Source of the DNA: Allobrachymonas sp.
GTDB lineage: Bacteria; Pseudomonadota; Gammaproteobacteria; Burkholderiales; Burkholderiaceae_C
DNA: 64,000 nt
Direction: 5' to 3'
Assembly (NCBI GenBank): GCA_030529505.1
Contig: JAUMWT010000001.1
Span: forward strand, 124,001 to 188,000
The notes beneath the pieces are model-generated. The model was not told the origin of the DNA. It saw only the letters and a list, made by a program, of their open reading frames with translations, and made no database searches. Numbering within the stretch: position 1 is the stretch's first letter; each line of letters opens with the position of its first letter. Below are positions 47,451-56,074 of the stretch, one piece after another. The translations under genes were made by a program, and so were the position numbers.

Positions 47451-48389
47451 TCATGATCCATCCCGCAAAGAGCGTTGCGTCCATTGCATGAAGAGCTGCT
47501 CCAGATTCTGCTGCCCATAGCCCAGCGACAGCACCGCGCAGCCCCGGGCGGCCAGGGTTTGCAGCACATCGGCCAACACTGCGGCCAACTGAGCGGCCCC
47601 TGCTTGCAAGCGATAGCTGGCGGGGCCATCCACAGCCAGCGCGTACTGGGCCTGCCAGGCCGCGAGCAAATCGGCAGGCAAAGGCCGATCCAATTGCAGG
47701 CTCAGCGCAGGCTGCGCCTCTTGCAGCACCTGCTGCAAGCTGCCCTGCAGCAGCACGCGGCCGTGATCGATGATGGCGACCGTGTCGCACAGGGCCTGCA
47801 CCTCGTCCATGTAGTGGCTGGTGTAGATCACGGCCTTGCCCGCCTGGCAAAGCGTGCGGATGGCATCGAGCAGAAAGTGGCGAGATTGCGGATCCACGCC
47901 CACCGTGGGCTCGTCCAGCAGCAGCAACTGCGGGTCGCCCAGCAAGCCAATCGCCAGATTCAAACGGCGGCGCAAGCCGCCCGAGAGTTCGCGTGCCAGC
48001 TTGCCCGCCACTGCTTCCAGCTGGCAAAAGGCCAGGGCCTGCGCCAAACGTTCGGCCCGCAAAGCAGCCGCCACGCCCTGCACCCCGGCGAAAAAGGCCA
48101 GGTTCTCGCGCACGGTGAGCATGGGGTAAAAGGCATAGTCTTGCGGCACCAGCGCAATGGCCGTGGGCTGCGCCTGCCGCACTTGCTGCAGGCGCAGCCC
48201 CTTAAAACAGATGCTGCCTTGCTGCACAGGCAGGATGCCCGCGATCAGCGAAATCAAGGTGGTTTTGCCTGCGCCGTTGGGGCCCAGCAGCCCCAGGCAA
48301 CTGCCCGCTGGCAGCTGCAAGCTCACACCGTGTAGCGCAGCTTGGGCGCTGCTGCGGTAGCGGTAGTGAAGGGCTTCAATGCTCAGCAT
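47451..48389 (-). CDS. ABC transporter ATP-binding protein
   Basis: A 312 aa ABC-2-type ATPase. Walker A is GPNGAGKTT (about 36-44), the Q-loop is VPQDYAFYP, the signature is LSGGLRRR (about 137), Walker B is LLLLDEPTVGVD, and the H-loop is TSHYMDE. The C-terminal extension of about 90 residues is typical of drug/lipid exporters. Encoded between the BtrH-like and permease genes. Confidence 0.93.
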   Translation of the reverse strand: MLSIEALHYRYRSSAQAALHGVSLQLPAGSCLGLLGPNGAGKTTLISLIAGILPVQQGSICFKGLRLQQVRQAQPTAIALVPQDYAFYPMLTVRENLAFFAGVQGVAAALRAERLAQALAFCQLEAVAGKLARELSGGLRRRLNLAIGLLGDPQLLLLDEPTVGVDPQSRHFLLDAIRTLCQAGKAVIYTSHYMDEVQALCDTVAIIDHGRVLLQGSLQQVLQEAQPALSLQLDRPLPADLLAAWQAQYALAVDGPASYRLQAGAAQLAAVLADVLQTLAARGCAVLSLGYGQQNLEQLFMQWTQRSLRDGS

Positions 48390-48437
48390 GGGCGAATCTT
48401 TGCGCAATCAACAGAACTAACGGTAAGCGGCCAGCAC

Positions 48438-49439
48438 TTACAGCGCCCGCTGCAATTGGCGGAAAAAATCCTGCTCGGCTTGTGCCAGCGCCTCCAGCCG
48501 CTCGGCCAGCAAGACCGGTTCCAGCGGCTGGCGCCCACGCAGCATGCGCGCGCACAGCAGCGCCCACTCGCGCCATTGGTCACCGATGCGCACCAACTGA
48601 TCGGCTAGGTCTTGCAAAGCGGGGCGTTGCAGCAAGTCAGCAGCCTCCTGCAAAAAGGCTGCGTACAAAAAACGAAAGCCCGCGCCGCCCGTGCCGATTT
48701 CCTCCTGCATGCGCACGATGTGGCCGATGAAAAGGCAGCTGCGCTGGGCATCGTCCACCGGCAGGCGGCGCACGGCCTGCGCCAGTTTGCGCATACCGCG
48801 CACGCCCACCCAGGGGATGAAGGGCTGCAACATGGCGCGGCAGGTTTTGCGCATGGCCGCTGGCAGGGCTTGTTGCCAATCGGGCGGGTGCGGCGGCCGT
48901 TGCAAAACATAGAGCATGCCTTTGGGCGCCAGGGGGCCAGTGGCAAAGCGCGCTTTTTGCAGGTCGGCTGCGGCACAGCGCATCACGTCTTCAAACACGG
49001 GGTCGGAAATGAGGTAATCCTCCCCCTCTTTGCCAAACACCAGCAGATTGTGCGCATTGAAGTGAAAGCGCAAATCCGGCGGAAAGTACGGCAGCCAATA
49101 CACCGATGTTTGCAGGCCCACCGGCTGGCCTTGTTGCAAGCATTCGTCCAGCCGGGCCTGGGCCGCGGCGGGCTGGCGAAAGGTTTCAAAGTGCATGCGC
49201 ATGCCCAGCGGCTTTTGCAGGCCCTTGATGATGCCGCGCGGCGGCATGCGGTAGGACACCAGCGGCAAGCCGCCCACCTGGATGAAGGGCAGATAGGCAA
49301 AAGCCAGGGCCGAGGACAGGCCGAACACCATCGCCTCGCTCAAGGGCAGGCCGTGCTGGCGCAGCAGATTGGCCATGACGCCGCTTTCGCAATGCGCGGC
49401 GTGCTGGTGCACAAAAGCTTGGGGCGGCGTGGTGGGCAT
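48438..49439 (-). CDS. BtrH N-terminal domain protein with DUF4872
   Basis: A 333 aa protein. The N-terminal BtrH_N domain has HCESG at residues 16-20 (candidate nucleophile Cys17). Later HFNAHNLLVFG and YLISDP supply a plausible His and Asp, giving a papain-like Cys-His-Asp set. The C-terminal half is helical (DUF4872). BtrH of butirosin synthesis moves an acyl group from an ACP to an amine. By analogy this protein may transfer or release the acyl chain from the cluster ACP. The ATG at 49439 was chosen by domain start. Confidence 0.85.
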   Translation of the reverse strand: MPTTPPQAFVHQHAAHCESGVMANLLRQHGLPLSEAMVFGLSSALAFAYLPFIQVGGLPLVSYRMPPRGIIKGLQKPLGMRMHFETFRQPAAAQARLDECLQQGQPVGLQTSVYWLPYFPPDLRFHFNAHNLLVFGKEGEDYLISDPVFEDVMRCAAADLQKARFATGPLAPKGMLYVLQRPPHPPDWQQALPAAMRKTCRAMLQPFIPWVGVRGMRKLAQAVRRLPVDDAQRSCLFIGHIVRMQEEIGTGGAGFRFLYAAFLQEAADLLQRPALQDLADQLVRIGDQWREWALLCARMLRGRQPLEPVLLAERLEALAQAEQDFFRQLQRAL

Positions 49440-49497
49440 GGCTGGCTTCAACAAGGGATGCGATAAGGGGTGCGGCGGCAAGGCAGCGCGGCTGGCG

Positions 49498-49956
49498 TCA
49501 AGCGCCGCCGTGCGCCGTTGCGATTGGCGCATCATCAGAACCATCATCCCAACCACTTGGCTCGGGCAGCGCCTGCAAGGCATGCACGCTCAGGCCCAGC
49601 GCCTGGGCATAGCGTTGCTGCACGCTGGGCCGCAGTTGATCGATGCGCGGCTGGCGCAAATGCCGCCGCACCTGCCAGCGCCACAGGCCCGTGGCCTGCG
49701 CCAGCAGGGTTTCGTCCATGCGGGCGCGGTACATGTGGTAGCGCAGGGGCGATGCTGCGCCGTTTTCAGCCTCGCGCCGGGCTTGCGCGGCTAGGCGCTC
49801 GAAGGCATCCACGGCCTGGCGGGTCACCAGCTCTTCAACGGCCCAGCCGCGCGAGGTAACGGTTTTCATGCGCCCATCGGCCCCGCGCGCGTACACGAGC
49901 TTGCGGTGCCCACCCAGCGTGGCGTTGCCTTCTTGCGGCACGTCATGCTCCTGCAT
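49498..49956 (-). CDS. Hypothetical protein with XRE-like helix-turn-helix
   Basis: A 152 aa protein with no enzyme motif. The C-terminal half (about residues 80-130; LLAQATGLWRWQVRRHLR then QQRYAQALGLSVHALQAL) reads like a Cro/CI-type HTH with the recognition helix WRWQVRRHL. The N-terminal half is charged. Its start overlaps the DarB-like stop by 14 bp, so it is co-translated with the biosynthetic genes. It could be a local regulator or a structural partner. The HTH call is by eye. Confidence 0.55.
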   Translation of the reverse strand: MQEHDVPQEGNATLGGHRKLVYARGADGRMKTVTSRGWAVEELVTRQAVDAFERLAAQARREAENGAASPLRYHMYRARMDETLLAQATGLWRWQVRRHLRQPRIDQLRPSVQQRYAQALGLSVHALQALPEPSGWDDGSDDAPIATAHGGA

Positions 49957-51148
49957 GGCCCACTACCGTCAAATGCAAAAAGCCGCTGGAAAAGCGCCCG
50001 CTTTCGGGCACGAAGCACAGCAGGGTCTGCCCGGCTTGCAGGCGGCCGCTGCGCATCAGTTCATCGAGCATGATGTAAAACGCCGCCGCGCCCGTGTTGC
50101 CCTTGCTTGTGAGATTGGTGAACCATTTCTCGGCCGCCAGCGGCAAGCCCACGCGCTGCAAGGCATCGGCCAGCAGGGGCTGAAAGTACATGGACGACAT
50201 ATGCGGCAAAAACCAGTCGATCTGCTCGGCGCGCAAGCCGCGTTTGCGCATGATGGCCGAGAGGGGGCTCATCAGCGTGTGCTCCACGATGTTGTCGTTG
50301 AGCAGGCGCACGTCTTGCTTCACGGCAAAGATCGATTGCGCCAGCCAATCAGCCTGGCTGTGCTCGCGCCAGCCGCGCAGGCTGCCGTCTGCACGCTTGC
50401 TGGCGCCCTGGTACATGCAGGTGGGCAGCAGATGCGCGTGCGAGCACAGCTCCAGCCAATCCACCCGCAAAGACAGGCACTGCTGGCGCGGTTGCGGGCG
50501 CAGCAAGACGGCCCCGGCCCCGTCAGACAACATCCAGCGCAAAAAGTCGCGGTCAAACGCCAGCTGGGGCTGGGTGTGCAAGGCATCGACCTGCTCGGCC
50601 ACCTCGCCTTCGAAATAGCGGGCGTGCAGCATAGCGCCAGGTGCATCAGACCCCGTGGCCACGGCATTGGGCATGCCTTGCAGCACCGACATCCAGGCGT
50701 ATTTCAAAGCCGCCAGACCCGAAAGGCAAATGCCCGCCAGCGACACCACTTCGCACGCCGGATTGCCCAGTTCGCCATGCACCATCACGCCGTGATTGGG
50801 CACGAGCTGGTCAGGCGTGGAAGTGCCCGTGGCCAGGCAGGCCAAGTCGTTCAGCGTGAAGGCATCAACCGCATCGGCGGCATTGACTGCATTGGCATCA
50901 GCCGACACCAAACCGCGCACGGCCGCAGCCGTCAGCTGGGCGTTGCTGTGTGTGGGCTGGCCGGTGCGCTTGTCGAGCGCATAAAAGCGCTGCCGAATGC
51001 CGTTGCTGCGCAAAACCACGGCCCGCGCGCGCGAGGGCCTGCCGCCTGCCATGCCCAGAACCGCTTCGATTTCGTCGTTGGCGATCGGCTCGTTGGGCAA
51101 AAAACTCGCGGTTTGAACGATGTAGGCGGCTGCGTTGTGGTTACTCAT
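49943..51148 (-). CDS. darB: Beta-ketoacyl-ACP synthase III, DarB-like
   Basis: A 401 aa FabH-family enzyme with the Cys-His-Asn triad: Cys141 (LAGICLSG), His316 (LPHMSSMYF) and Asn351 (SKGNTGAAAF). The N-terminal SFLPNEPIANDEIE, GRPSRARAVVLRSNGI and THSNAQL segments match DarB, which condenses and cyclises two ACP-bound beta-keto chains to a cyclohexanedione in dialkylresorcinol synthesis. It overlaps the DarA-like gene by 8 bp, as expected for a DarA-DarB pair. The product here is unproven. Confidence 0.87.
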   Translation of the reverse strand: MSNHNAAAYIVQTASFLPNEPIANDEIEAVLGMAGGRPSRARAVVLRSNGIRQRFYALDKRTGQPTHSNAQLTAAAVRGLVSADANAVNAADAVDAFTLNDLACLATGTSTPDQLVPNHGVMVHGELGNPACEVVSLAGICLSGLAALKYAWMSVLQGMPNAVATGSDAPGAMLHARYFEGEVAEQVDALHTQPQLAFDRDFLRWMLSDGAGAVLLRPQPRQQCLSLRVDWLELCSHAHLLPTCMYQGASKRADGSLRGWREHSQADWLAQSIFAVKQDVRLLNDNIVEHTLMSPLSAIMRKRGLRAEQIDWFLPHMSSMYFQPLLADALQRVGLPLAAEKWFTNLTSKGNTGAAAFYIMLDELMRSGRLQAGQTLLCFVPESGRFSSGFLHLTVVGHAGA

Positions 51149-52259
51149 CACGCATATTGTAGGTTCCGGCACCCGAAGGGGCCTCGTACCGCGCCTGCCA
51201 ACGCGCCAGGCGTGCCCGCAGCAGCGGCCGCAGCAAGCGCTGCGCCAAAAGGCTGAGCGGCACCACCGCCACGATCATCAGCACCAGATATGTCACGAAC
51301 AGCAAAAGCATCAGCCGCCGCAAAGGTTGACCCGGCGCCCCGCAAGCCCTCACGATGCGCGACCAGACCGTGAACGCGCGCTGCCCGGCGTGTTCGCTCA
51401 CGATCAGGCTGGGCTGCACGGGCGCAGCGCCCAGGCCGCGCAGCATGGGCTGGCCGCTTTTTTCGGCATCTTGCGCCAAGGCGGCGGCCAAGGCTTGCCC
51501 AAAGCGGCGAGTGGCGGCAATGTCGGCATCCGTCACGCCTGCACGCGGCAGGCCCCAGAAGGCATCGCGCTTGCCGCGCAGCAACCAGCGCGGCGTGGTG
51601 ATGAAGGAAGACAGCACGTGCTCGGGCGGATCGGTCAGCGCCACATGGTCGCAATGCCGCCCACCAGCAGCGGCGATCAGGCGCTTCATCTTTTCTTGCG
51701 CCATCAGCCACATATTGCGGCAGGCCACCACGGTGACGACCGGCACATCGTGCAGCCAAGCCTTGGCCTGCGGCGATTGTAAAAAAGCCGCCATCGGCTG
51801 CGCGGGCGACAAATACCAAACGGGATAGCCCAAGATGACCAAGTCGAAACGCTGCCCGCCCAAGTCGGGCAGCGGCTTGAGGGGCCGGGGCTGCATCTGC
51901 ACCGATTCCGGAAAGGCATCCAGAAACTGCAGGAAAGGCCAAGGAAAAGGAAAAGGCTCAAGGGGCTCCAGTACCCAATCGACTACTTCCACTGGCGGCT
52001 GAGCTGGCAACAGCGGTTGAGGCTGCGCTGGATGAGGGCACTGAACGGAGGCATTCGTTTGCATTCGCCCTTGCATTTGCTTTTGCATCTGCGCTTTTTG
52101 CGTGGCAGGCCCCGCGTCGCCCGGCTGCGCATTCAACGGTTCAAGCGACTGTTCACGCAAGGGCGCCAGCATGGCATCAAGCACGCGCGTGAGCTGCCCG
52201 CTTTGCGAATAGTGCACCACCAGAATGCGCTTGGTTTTTGTTTTTGTCGTGCCCGCCAT
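51141..52259 (-). CDS. darA: Dialkylresorcinol condensing enzyme, DarA-like (flavodoxin fold)
   Basis: A 372 aa flavodoxin/NAD(P)H-oxidoreductase-like protein. ILVVHYSQSGQLTRVLD at the N-terminus is the flavodoxin P-loop. FPFPWPFLQFLDAFPESV, CRNMWLMAQEKMKRLI and SFITTPRWLLRGKRDAFW are DarA hallmarks. DarA aromatises the DarB product. An unusual Met/Gln-rich linker (about residues 50-85) follows the first strand, and a C-terminal membrane helix (about 319-338) could tether it. First gene of the cluster, 63 bp after hisG. Confidence 0.87.
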   Translation of the reverse strand: MAGTTKTKTKRILVVHYSQSGQLTRVLDAMLAPLREQSLEPLNAQPGDAGPATQKAQMQKQMQGRMQTNASVQCPHPAQPQPLLPAQPPVEVVDWVLEPLEPFPFPWPFLQFLDAFPESVQMQPRPLKPLPDLGGQRFDLVILGYPVWYLSPAQPMAAFLQSPQAKAWLHDVPVVTVVACRNMWLMAQEKMKRLIAAAGGRHCDHVALTDPPEHVLSSFITTPRWLLRGKRDAFWGLPRAGVTDADIAATRRFGQALAAALAQDAEKSGQPMLRGLGAAPVQPSLIVSEHAGQRAFTVWSRIVRACGAPGQPLRRLMLLLFVTYLVLMIVAVVPLSLLAQRLLRPLLRARLARWQARYEAPSGAGTYNMRDE

Positions 52260-52322
52260 GCCGTGATGCGCTCAGTGGGTGCCTGTTATGCCCGCAGCAA
52301 CAATCGCGCTTGCCCGCCGCAT

Positions 52323-52997
52323 TCAAGCGGCGGCAGCGCCCTGCCCTTTGGCTGCGGCCAAGGCATCAATCAGGCCACGCATGGCAGCCTGCTTGAGCTT
52401 GAGTGCAGCCTGGTTCACCACCAGGCGCGAGCTGATGGACATGATCTGCTCCACCTCCACCAAGTGATTAGCCTTGAGCGTGCTGCCTGAAGACACCAAG
52501 TCCACAATCGCATCGGCCATGCCGGTGAGCGGGGCCAGCTCCATGCTGCCGTAGAGCTTGATCAAATCCACGTGCACGCCTTTGGCGGCAAAAAATTCGC
52601 GCGCAATGTTCACGTATTTGGTGGCCACACGCAGGCGCGCACCCTGTTGCACCTGGCACGCGTAATCAAAACCGGCGGGCACGGCCACACTCATGCGGCA
52701 GCGGGCAATGTCCAGGTCCAGCGGTTGGTACAGGCTGGTTTCGCCCCATTCGGCACAGTGTTCGATCAAAGTGTCTTTGCCCACAATGCCCAAATCCGCG
52801 CCGCCGTATTGCACATAGGTGGGCACATCGGTGGCGCGCACCAGCACCACGCGCACATCCGCGCGATTGGTGGGCAAAATCAGCTTGCGCGAGGTTTCGG
52901 GATCTTCCAGCACCGAGATGCCCATGCCCTGCAACAGCGGCATGGTTTCTTCAAAGATGCGGCCTTTGGAAAGCGCCAACGTGATCATCTGGCTCAT
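52323..52997 (-). CDS. hisG: ATP phosphoribosyltransferase, short form
   Basis: HisG starts histidine synthesis from ATP and PRPP. At 224 aa it is the short HisG_S form, which lacks the C-terminal regulatory domain and needs HisZ (not in this window). The N-terminus is [18 protein letters not shown], and [18 protein letters not shown] is the PRPP-binding block. Its ATG overlaps the murA stop (ATGA). The expected downstream hisD is replaced by the DarA-like gene. Confidence 0.96.
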   Translation of the reverse strand: MSQMITLALSKGRIFEETMPLLQGMGISVLEDPETSRKLILPTNRADVRVVLVRATDVPTYVQYGGADLGIVGKDTLIEHCAEWGETSLYQPLDLDIARCRMSVAVPAGFDYACQVQQGARLRVATKYVNIAREFFAAKGVHVDLIKLYGSMELAPLTGMADAIVDLVSSGSTLKANHLVEVEQIMSISSRLVVNQAALKLKQAAMRGLIDALAAAKGQGAAAA

Positions 52998-54271
52998 GCG
53001 GCCACCCGTTCAATGTCCGCGCCCAGTGCTTGCAGCTTTTCTTCCATCTGGTCGTAACCGCGGTCGAGGTGGTAGATGCGCTCCACCGTGGTTTCGCCAT
53101 CGGCCACCAGGCCCGCAATCACCAGGCTGGCCGATGCGCGCAAGTCGGTGGCCATGACGGTGGCGCCCATGAGTTGCGGCAAGCCTTCGATCATGGCTGT
53201 TTTGCCGTCGATGTGGATGCGCGCACCCAGGCGCATCAGCTCGCTCACGTGCATGAAGCGGTTTTCGAAAATCGTTTCGGTCACCATGCTGCTGCCCTGC
53301 GCCACGCAATTGAGCGCCATGAATTGCGCCTGCATGTCGGTGGGAAAGCCCGGGTACTCGGTCGTGCGAAAGCTCTGCGCCTTGAGCGCCGCGCCGCCCG
53401 CGCTGCGAATGCGCAAACCATCGGGCAACACGTCCACCTGGGCGCCTGCTTCGCGCAGCTTGTCGATCACGGCATCCAGATGATCGGCCCGCGCGTGCTG
53501 CAAGGTCGCATCGCCACCTGTGGCCGCCACGGCGCACAAGAAGGTGCCGGCCTCGATGCGGTCGGCCACCACGGCGTGCTCGCAGCCGTGCAGTTGCTCC
53601 ACCCCTTCGATGGTGATGCGGCTGCTGCCGTGGCCCTGGATCTTGGCACCCATCTTGATGAGCATTTCGGCCAGATCGGTGACTTCGGGCTCTTGTGCGG
53701 CGTTTTCCAGCACCGTGGTGCCTTCGGCCAAGGTGGCGGCCATCAAGAAGTTCTCGGTGCCCGTGACCGTGATCATGTCGGTGGCGATGTGCGCGCCTTT
53801 CAGGCGCTGCTGCCCCGGCGGCAGTTGCGCTTCGATGTAGCCGTGCTGCACCTCAATCTGCGCGCCCATGGCCTGCAAGCCCTTGATGTGCTGCTCGACC
53901 GGGCGCGCGCCAATGGCGCAGCCACCGGGCAAGGAAACACGCGCCTTGCCGCAGCGCGCCAGCAGCGGCCCCAGCGCCAGCACCGATGCGCGCATGGTCT
54001 TGACCAGCTCGTAAGGCGCTTCGGCCCGCAGCGGGTCGGCCGCCTCGAAGCTCATGCCGCCACGCTCGCCATGCGTTTGCACGCTCACGCCCATGTTTTC
54101 GAGCAGTTTGCGCATGGTCGCCACGTCGCGCAGACGCGGCACATTGCGCAGATGCACGGTTTCGCTGGTGAGCAAGGCAGCGCACATTTCGGGCAGGGCC
54201 GCGTTCTTCGCGCCAGAAATGGCGATGCTTCCGTGCAGGGGGCGCTGGCCCCGTATCAAGAGTTTGTCCAT
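52994..54271 (-). CDS. murA: UDP-N-acetylglucosamine 1-carboxyvinyltransferase
   Basis: MurA performs the first committed step of peptidoglycan synthesis, using PEP. The 425 aa EPSP-synthase-fold protein has the fosfomycin-target Cys at about residue 118 ([15 protein letters not shown]), the N-terminal GAKNAALP, and [13 protein letters not shown] loops. Encoded between a BolA-like gene and hisG, a common Burkholderiales order. Confidence 0.97.
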   Translation of the reverse strand: MDKLLIRGQRPLHGSIAISGAKNAALPEMCAALLTSETVHLRNVPRLRDVATMRKLLENMGVSVQTHGERGGMSFEAADPLRAEAPYELVKTMRASVLALGPLLARCGKARVSLPGGCAIGARPVEQHIKGLQAMGAQIEVQHGYIEAQLPPGQQRLKGAHIATDMITVTGTENFLMAATLAEGTTVLENAAQEPEVTDLAEMLIKMGAKIQGHGSSRITIEGVEQLHGCEHAVVADRIEAGTFLCAVAATGGDATLQHARADHLDAVIDKLREAGAQVDVLPDGLRIRSAGGAALKAQSFRTTEYPGFPTDMQAQFMALNCVAQGSSMVTETIFENRFMHVSELMRLGARIHIDGKTAMIEGLPQLMGATVMATDLRASASLVIAGLVADGETTVERIYHLDRGYDQMEEKLQALGADIERVAA

Positions 54272-54314
54272 ATGGCGGGCTTATTCGTAGGCTTGGGCAA
54301 GGCAGGTGATGCAA

Positions 54315-54569
54315 TCAGACTTCGACGTGCTGTTGCGCCCATTCTTCGGGCGTGAGCGTTTTCATCGACAGGGCATGCACCTCGTCATTTTGCAGGCGTT
54401 CGCCCAAGGCGGCATACACCATCTGGTGGCGCGCAATCAGGCGCTTGCCGGCAAAGGCGCTCGAAACGATGGTGGCAAACCAGTGGCGCCCATCGCCTTG
54501 CACGTCCAACTGCTCGCAGGGCAGCGCATCGGCAATGAGTTGGCGCACGGTTTCGGCGGTGACTGACAT
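54315..54569 (-). CDS. BolA/IbaG family iron-sulfur metabolism protein
   Basis: An 84 aa BolA-fold protein: an N-terminal helix (VTAETVRQLIADALP), a beta-hairpin with DGRHWFATIVSSAF, and the RHQMVYAAL helix with the conserved His. BolA proteins pair with CGFS glutaredoxins (grxD at 8.7 kb) to handle 2Fe-2S clusters. Encoded just upstream of murA, which favours the IbaG/YrbA subgroup. The ATG at 54569 was chosen because the longer ORF lies in non-conserved leader. Confidence 0.93.
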   Translation of the reverse strand: MSVTAETVRQLIADALPCEQLDVQGDGRHWFATIVSSAFAGKRLIARHQMVYAALGERLQNDEVHALSMKTLTPEEWAQQHVEV

Positions 54570-54624
54570 GGGGGTGTACTCCTCAAATCTTTTCTCGAAT
54601 CTTGTGAATCTTTGAAACCTTGGA

Positions 54625-55137
54625 TCAGGTTTTGCGCTTGGCCTGCTCCAGGCAGGGTTGGCCATAGCGGTTGGCGTCGCTTTGCAATTGGGCCGCATCC
54701 TGCCCGGCCAGGTAGCGGGTCAACTGCTGCTCGCTGTTGTGGTCGGCCAAGGCGGCGGCATAGCACTGGCAAAAATCCGCACGCTGCGCAGGCGACAACT
54801 TGGCTTCGGGCGCAATGCGCGGCAGGCATTCGCGCTCGAACATCTGCACGAACTTGATCTGCACATTCGATCGCCTCAGCGCAATGCCTGCCGCCGAAGC
54901 TGGGGCCTTGGCCGCTGCACGACTGCCAGTCCCAGACGCTAGCTGTGCTGCAGCCGGTGCCGCAGATGCCACCGAAGTTACAGCAGCGGTCGAAGCATCC
55001 GCAAGCGGCGCAGACGCAACAGCACTGGCCTGCCCTTCGCTTTGCGGCGAGCACCCGGCCAGCCCCAGCAGTCCACCAGCCGCCATCACAGCCAGCCAAA
55101 AACCAGCACGGCGGCGGGCGATCGTTACCCATTGCAT
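54625..55137 (-). CDS. Small lipoprotein of unknown function
   Basis: A 170 aa protein. The N-terminus has basic residues, a hydrophobic stretch and a lipobox LAGC with the acylated Cys at residue 29. An Ala/Ser/Thr-rich linker (about 30-85) follows, then a helical domain with four Cys (ECLP, FCQCY, CLEQ) that may form disulfides. The ATG at 55137 was chosen because it gives a proper lipoprotein signal. It lies between the ABC-2 permease and BolA genes on the same strand. Function unknown. Confidence 0.75.
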   Translation of the reverse strand: MQWVTIARRRAGFWLAVMAAGGLLGLAGCSPQSEGQASAVASAPLADASTAAVTSVASAAPAAAQLASGTGSRAAAKAPASAAGIALRRSNVQIKFVQMFERECLPRIAPEAKLSPAQRADFCQCYAAALADHNSEQQLTRYLAGQDAAQLQSDANRYGQPCLEQAKRKT

Positions 55138-55196
55138 CGGTGCAAAACCCCAACATTCATGATGAAAGCCCTTGATCGTGAAAAACGCCTGCCGCC

Positions 55197-56015
55197 CTAC
55201 TGGCGCAGTTTGTAGCCGCTTTTGAGCAGATACAGCACCAGCGCACTCACACCCGCAAAGGCCCCGCCAGCCACCAGCAGGCTCATCCAGGGCGAAACAT
55301 CGCTCTGGCCGAAAAAGCCGTAGCGTAGGCCGTCGATCATGTAAAAAAACGGGTTCAGGCGGCTGAGCTGCCGCCAAACGCCGGGCAGATTGTGCACCGA
55401 ATAGAACACACCTGCCAAAAAGGTCATGGGCATGATGATGAAGTTCTGGAACATGGCCATCTGGTCGAACTTGTCGGCCCACAAACCCGCCACCATGCCC
55501 AAGGCCCCCATCATGGCCGCGCCCAGCACGGCAAACACGGCAATCCACCCAGGCGCTGCCGCATGCGGCGGCGTGTAAAACAGCGTAACGGCATACACAC
55601 CCAGCCCCACCAGCAAGGCCCGCACCACCGATGCCCCCACATAGGCCACATACCAGTGCCAGTGCGACAAGGGGCTGAGCTGCAAAAACACCAGATTGCC
55701 CATGATCTTGCTTTGCACCAGGCTGGAAGCGCTGTTGGCAAAGGCGTTTTGCAGCACGCTCATCATCACCAGGCCGGGCACCAAAAAGGCCACATAGCTG
55801 ATGCCGCCATAGCCCGGCATGGCCTGCCGCTTGAGCACGTGACCAAAAATCAGCAGATAAAGCACCGTGGTGAGCACCGGCGCGGCAATGGTTTGCAGGC
55901 CCACATGCCAAAAGCGCAGCAGCTCTTTGTAGAACAGCATCTTGCAGCCGCTGCCGTTGGGAAGCTGAGCCTGCGGGGCATGAACTTGTGGGATTTGCAA
56001 ATTGGGCGGCTGCAT
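55197..56015 (-). CDS. ABC-2 type transporter permease
   Basis: A 272 aa permease with six membrane segments. LRFWHVGLQTIAAPVLTTVL opens the first, and the late NPFFYMIDGLRYGFFG is typical of the ABC-2/YadH-like exporters encoded near BolA-murA in Burkholderiales. It pairs with the ATPase at 56.6-57.6 kb. The substrate is unknown, perhaps a lipid or glycan. The start at 56015 (or the internal ATG at 55941) fits; the longer ORF is rejected. Confidence 0.9.
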   Translation of the reverse strand: MQPPNLQIPQVHAPQAQLPNGSGCKMLFYKELLRFWHVGLQTIAAPVLTTVLYLLIFGHVLKRQAMPGYGGISYVAFLVPGLVMMSVLQNAFANSASSLVQSKIMGNLVFLQLSPLSHWHWYVAYVGASVVRALLVGLGVYAVTLFYTPPHAAAPGWIAVFAVLGAAMMGALGMVAGLWADKFDQMAMFQNFIIMPMTFLAGVFYSVHNLPGVWRQLSRLNPFFYMIDGLRYGFFGQSDVSPWMSLLVAGGAFAGVSALVLYLLKSGYKLRQ

Positions 56016-56074
56016 GGCGGTGGGAGACGTGGATAAAAGAACAGGCAAAGAGATCGGCAAAAGGCGCACGCAGC

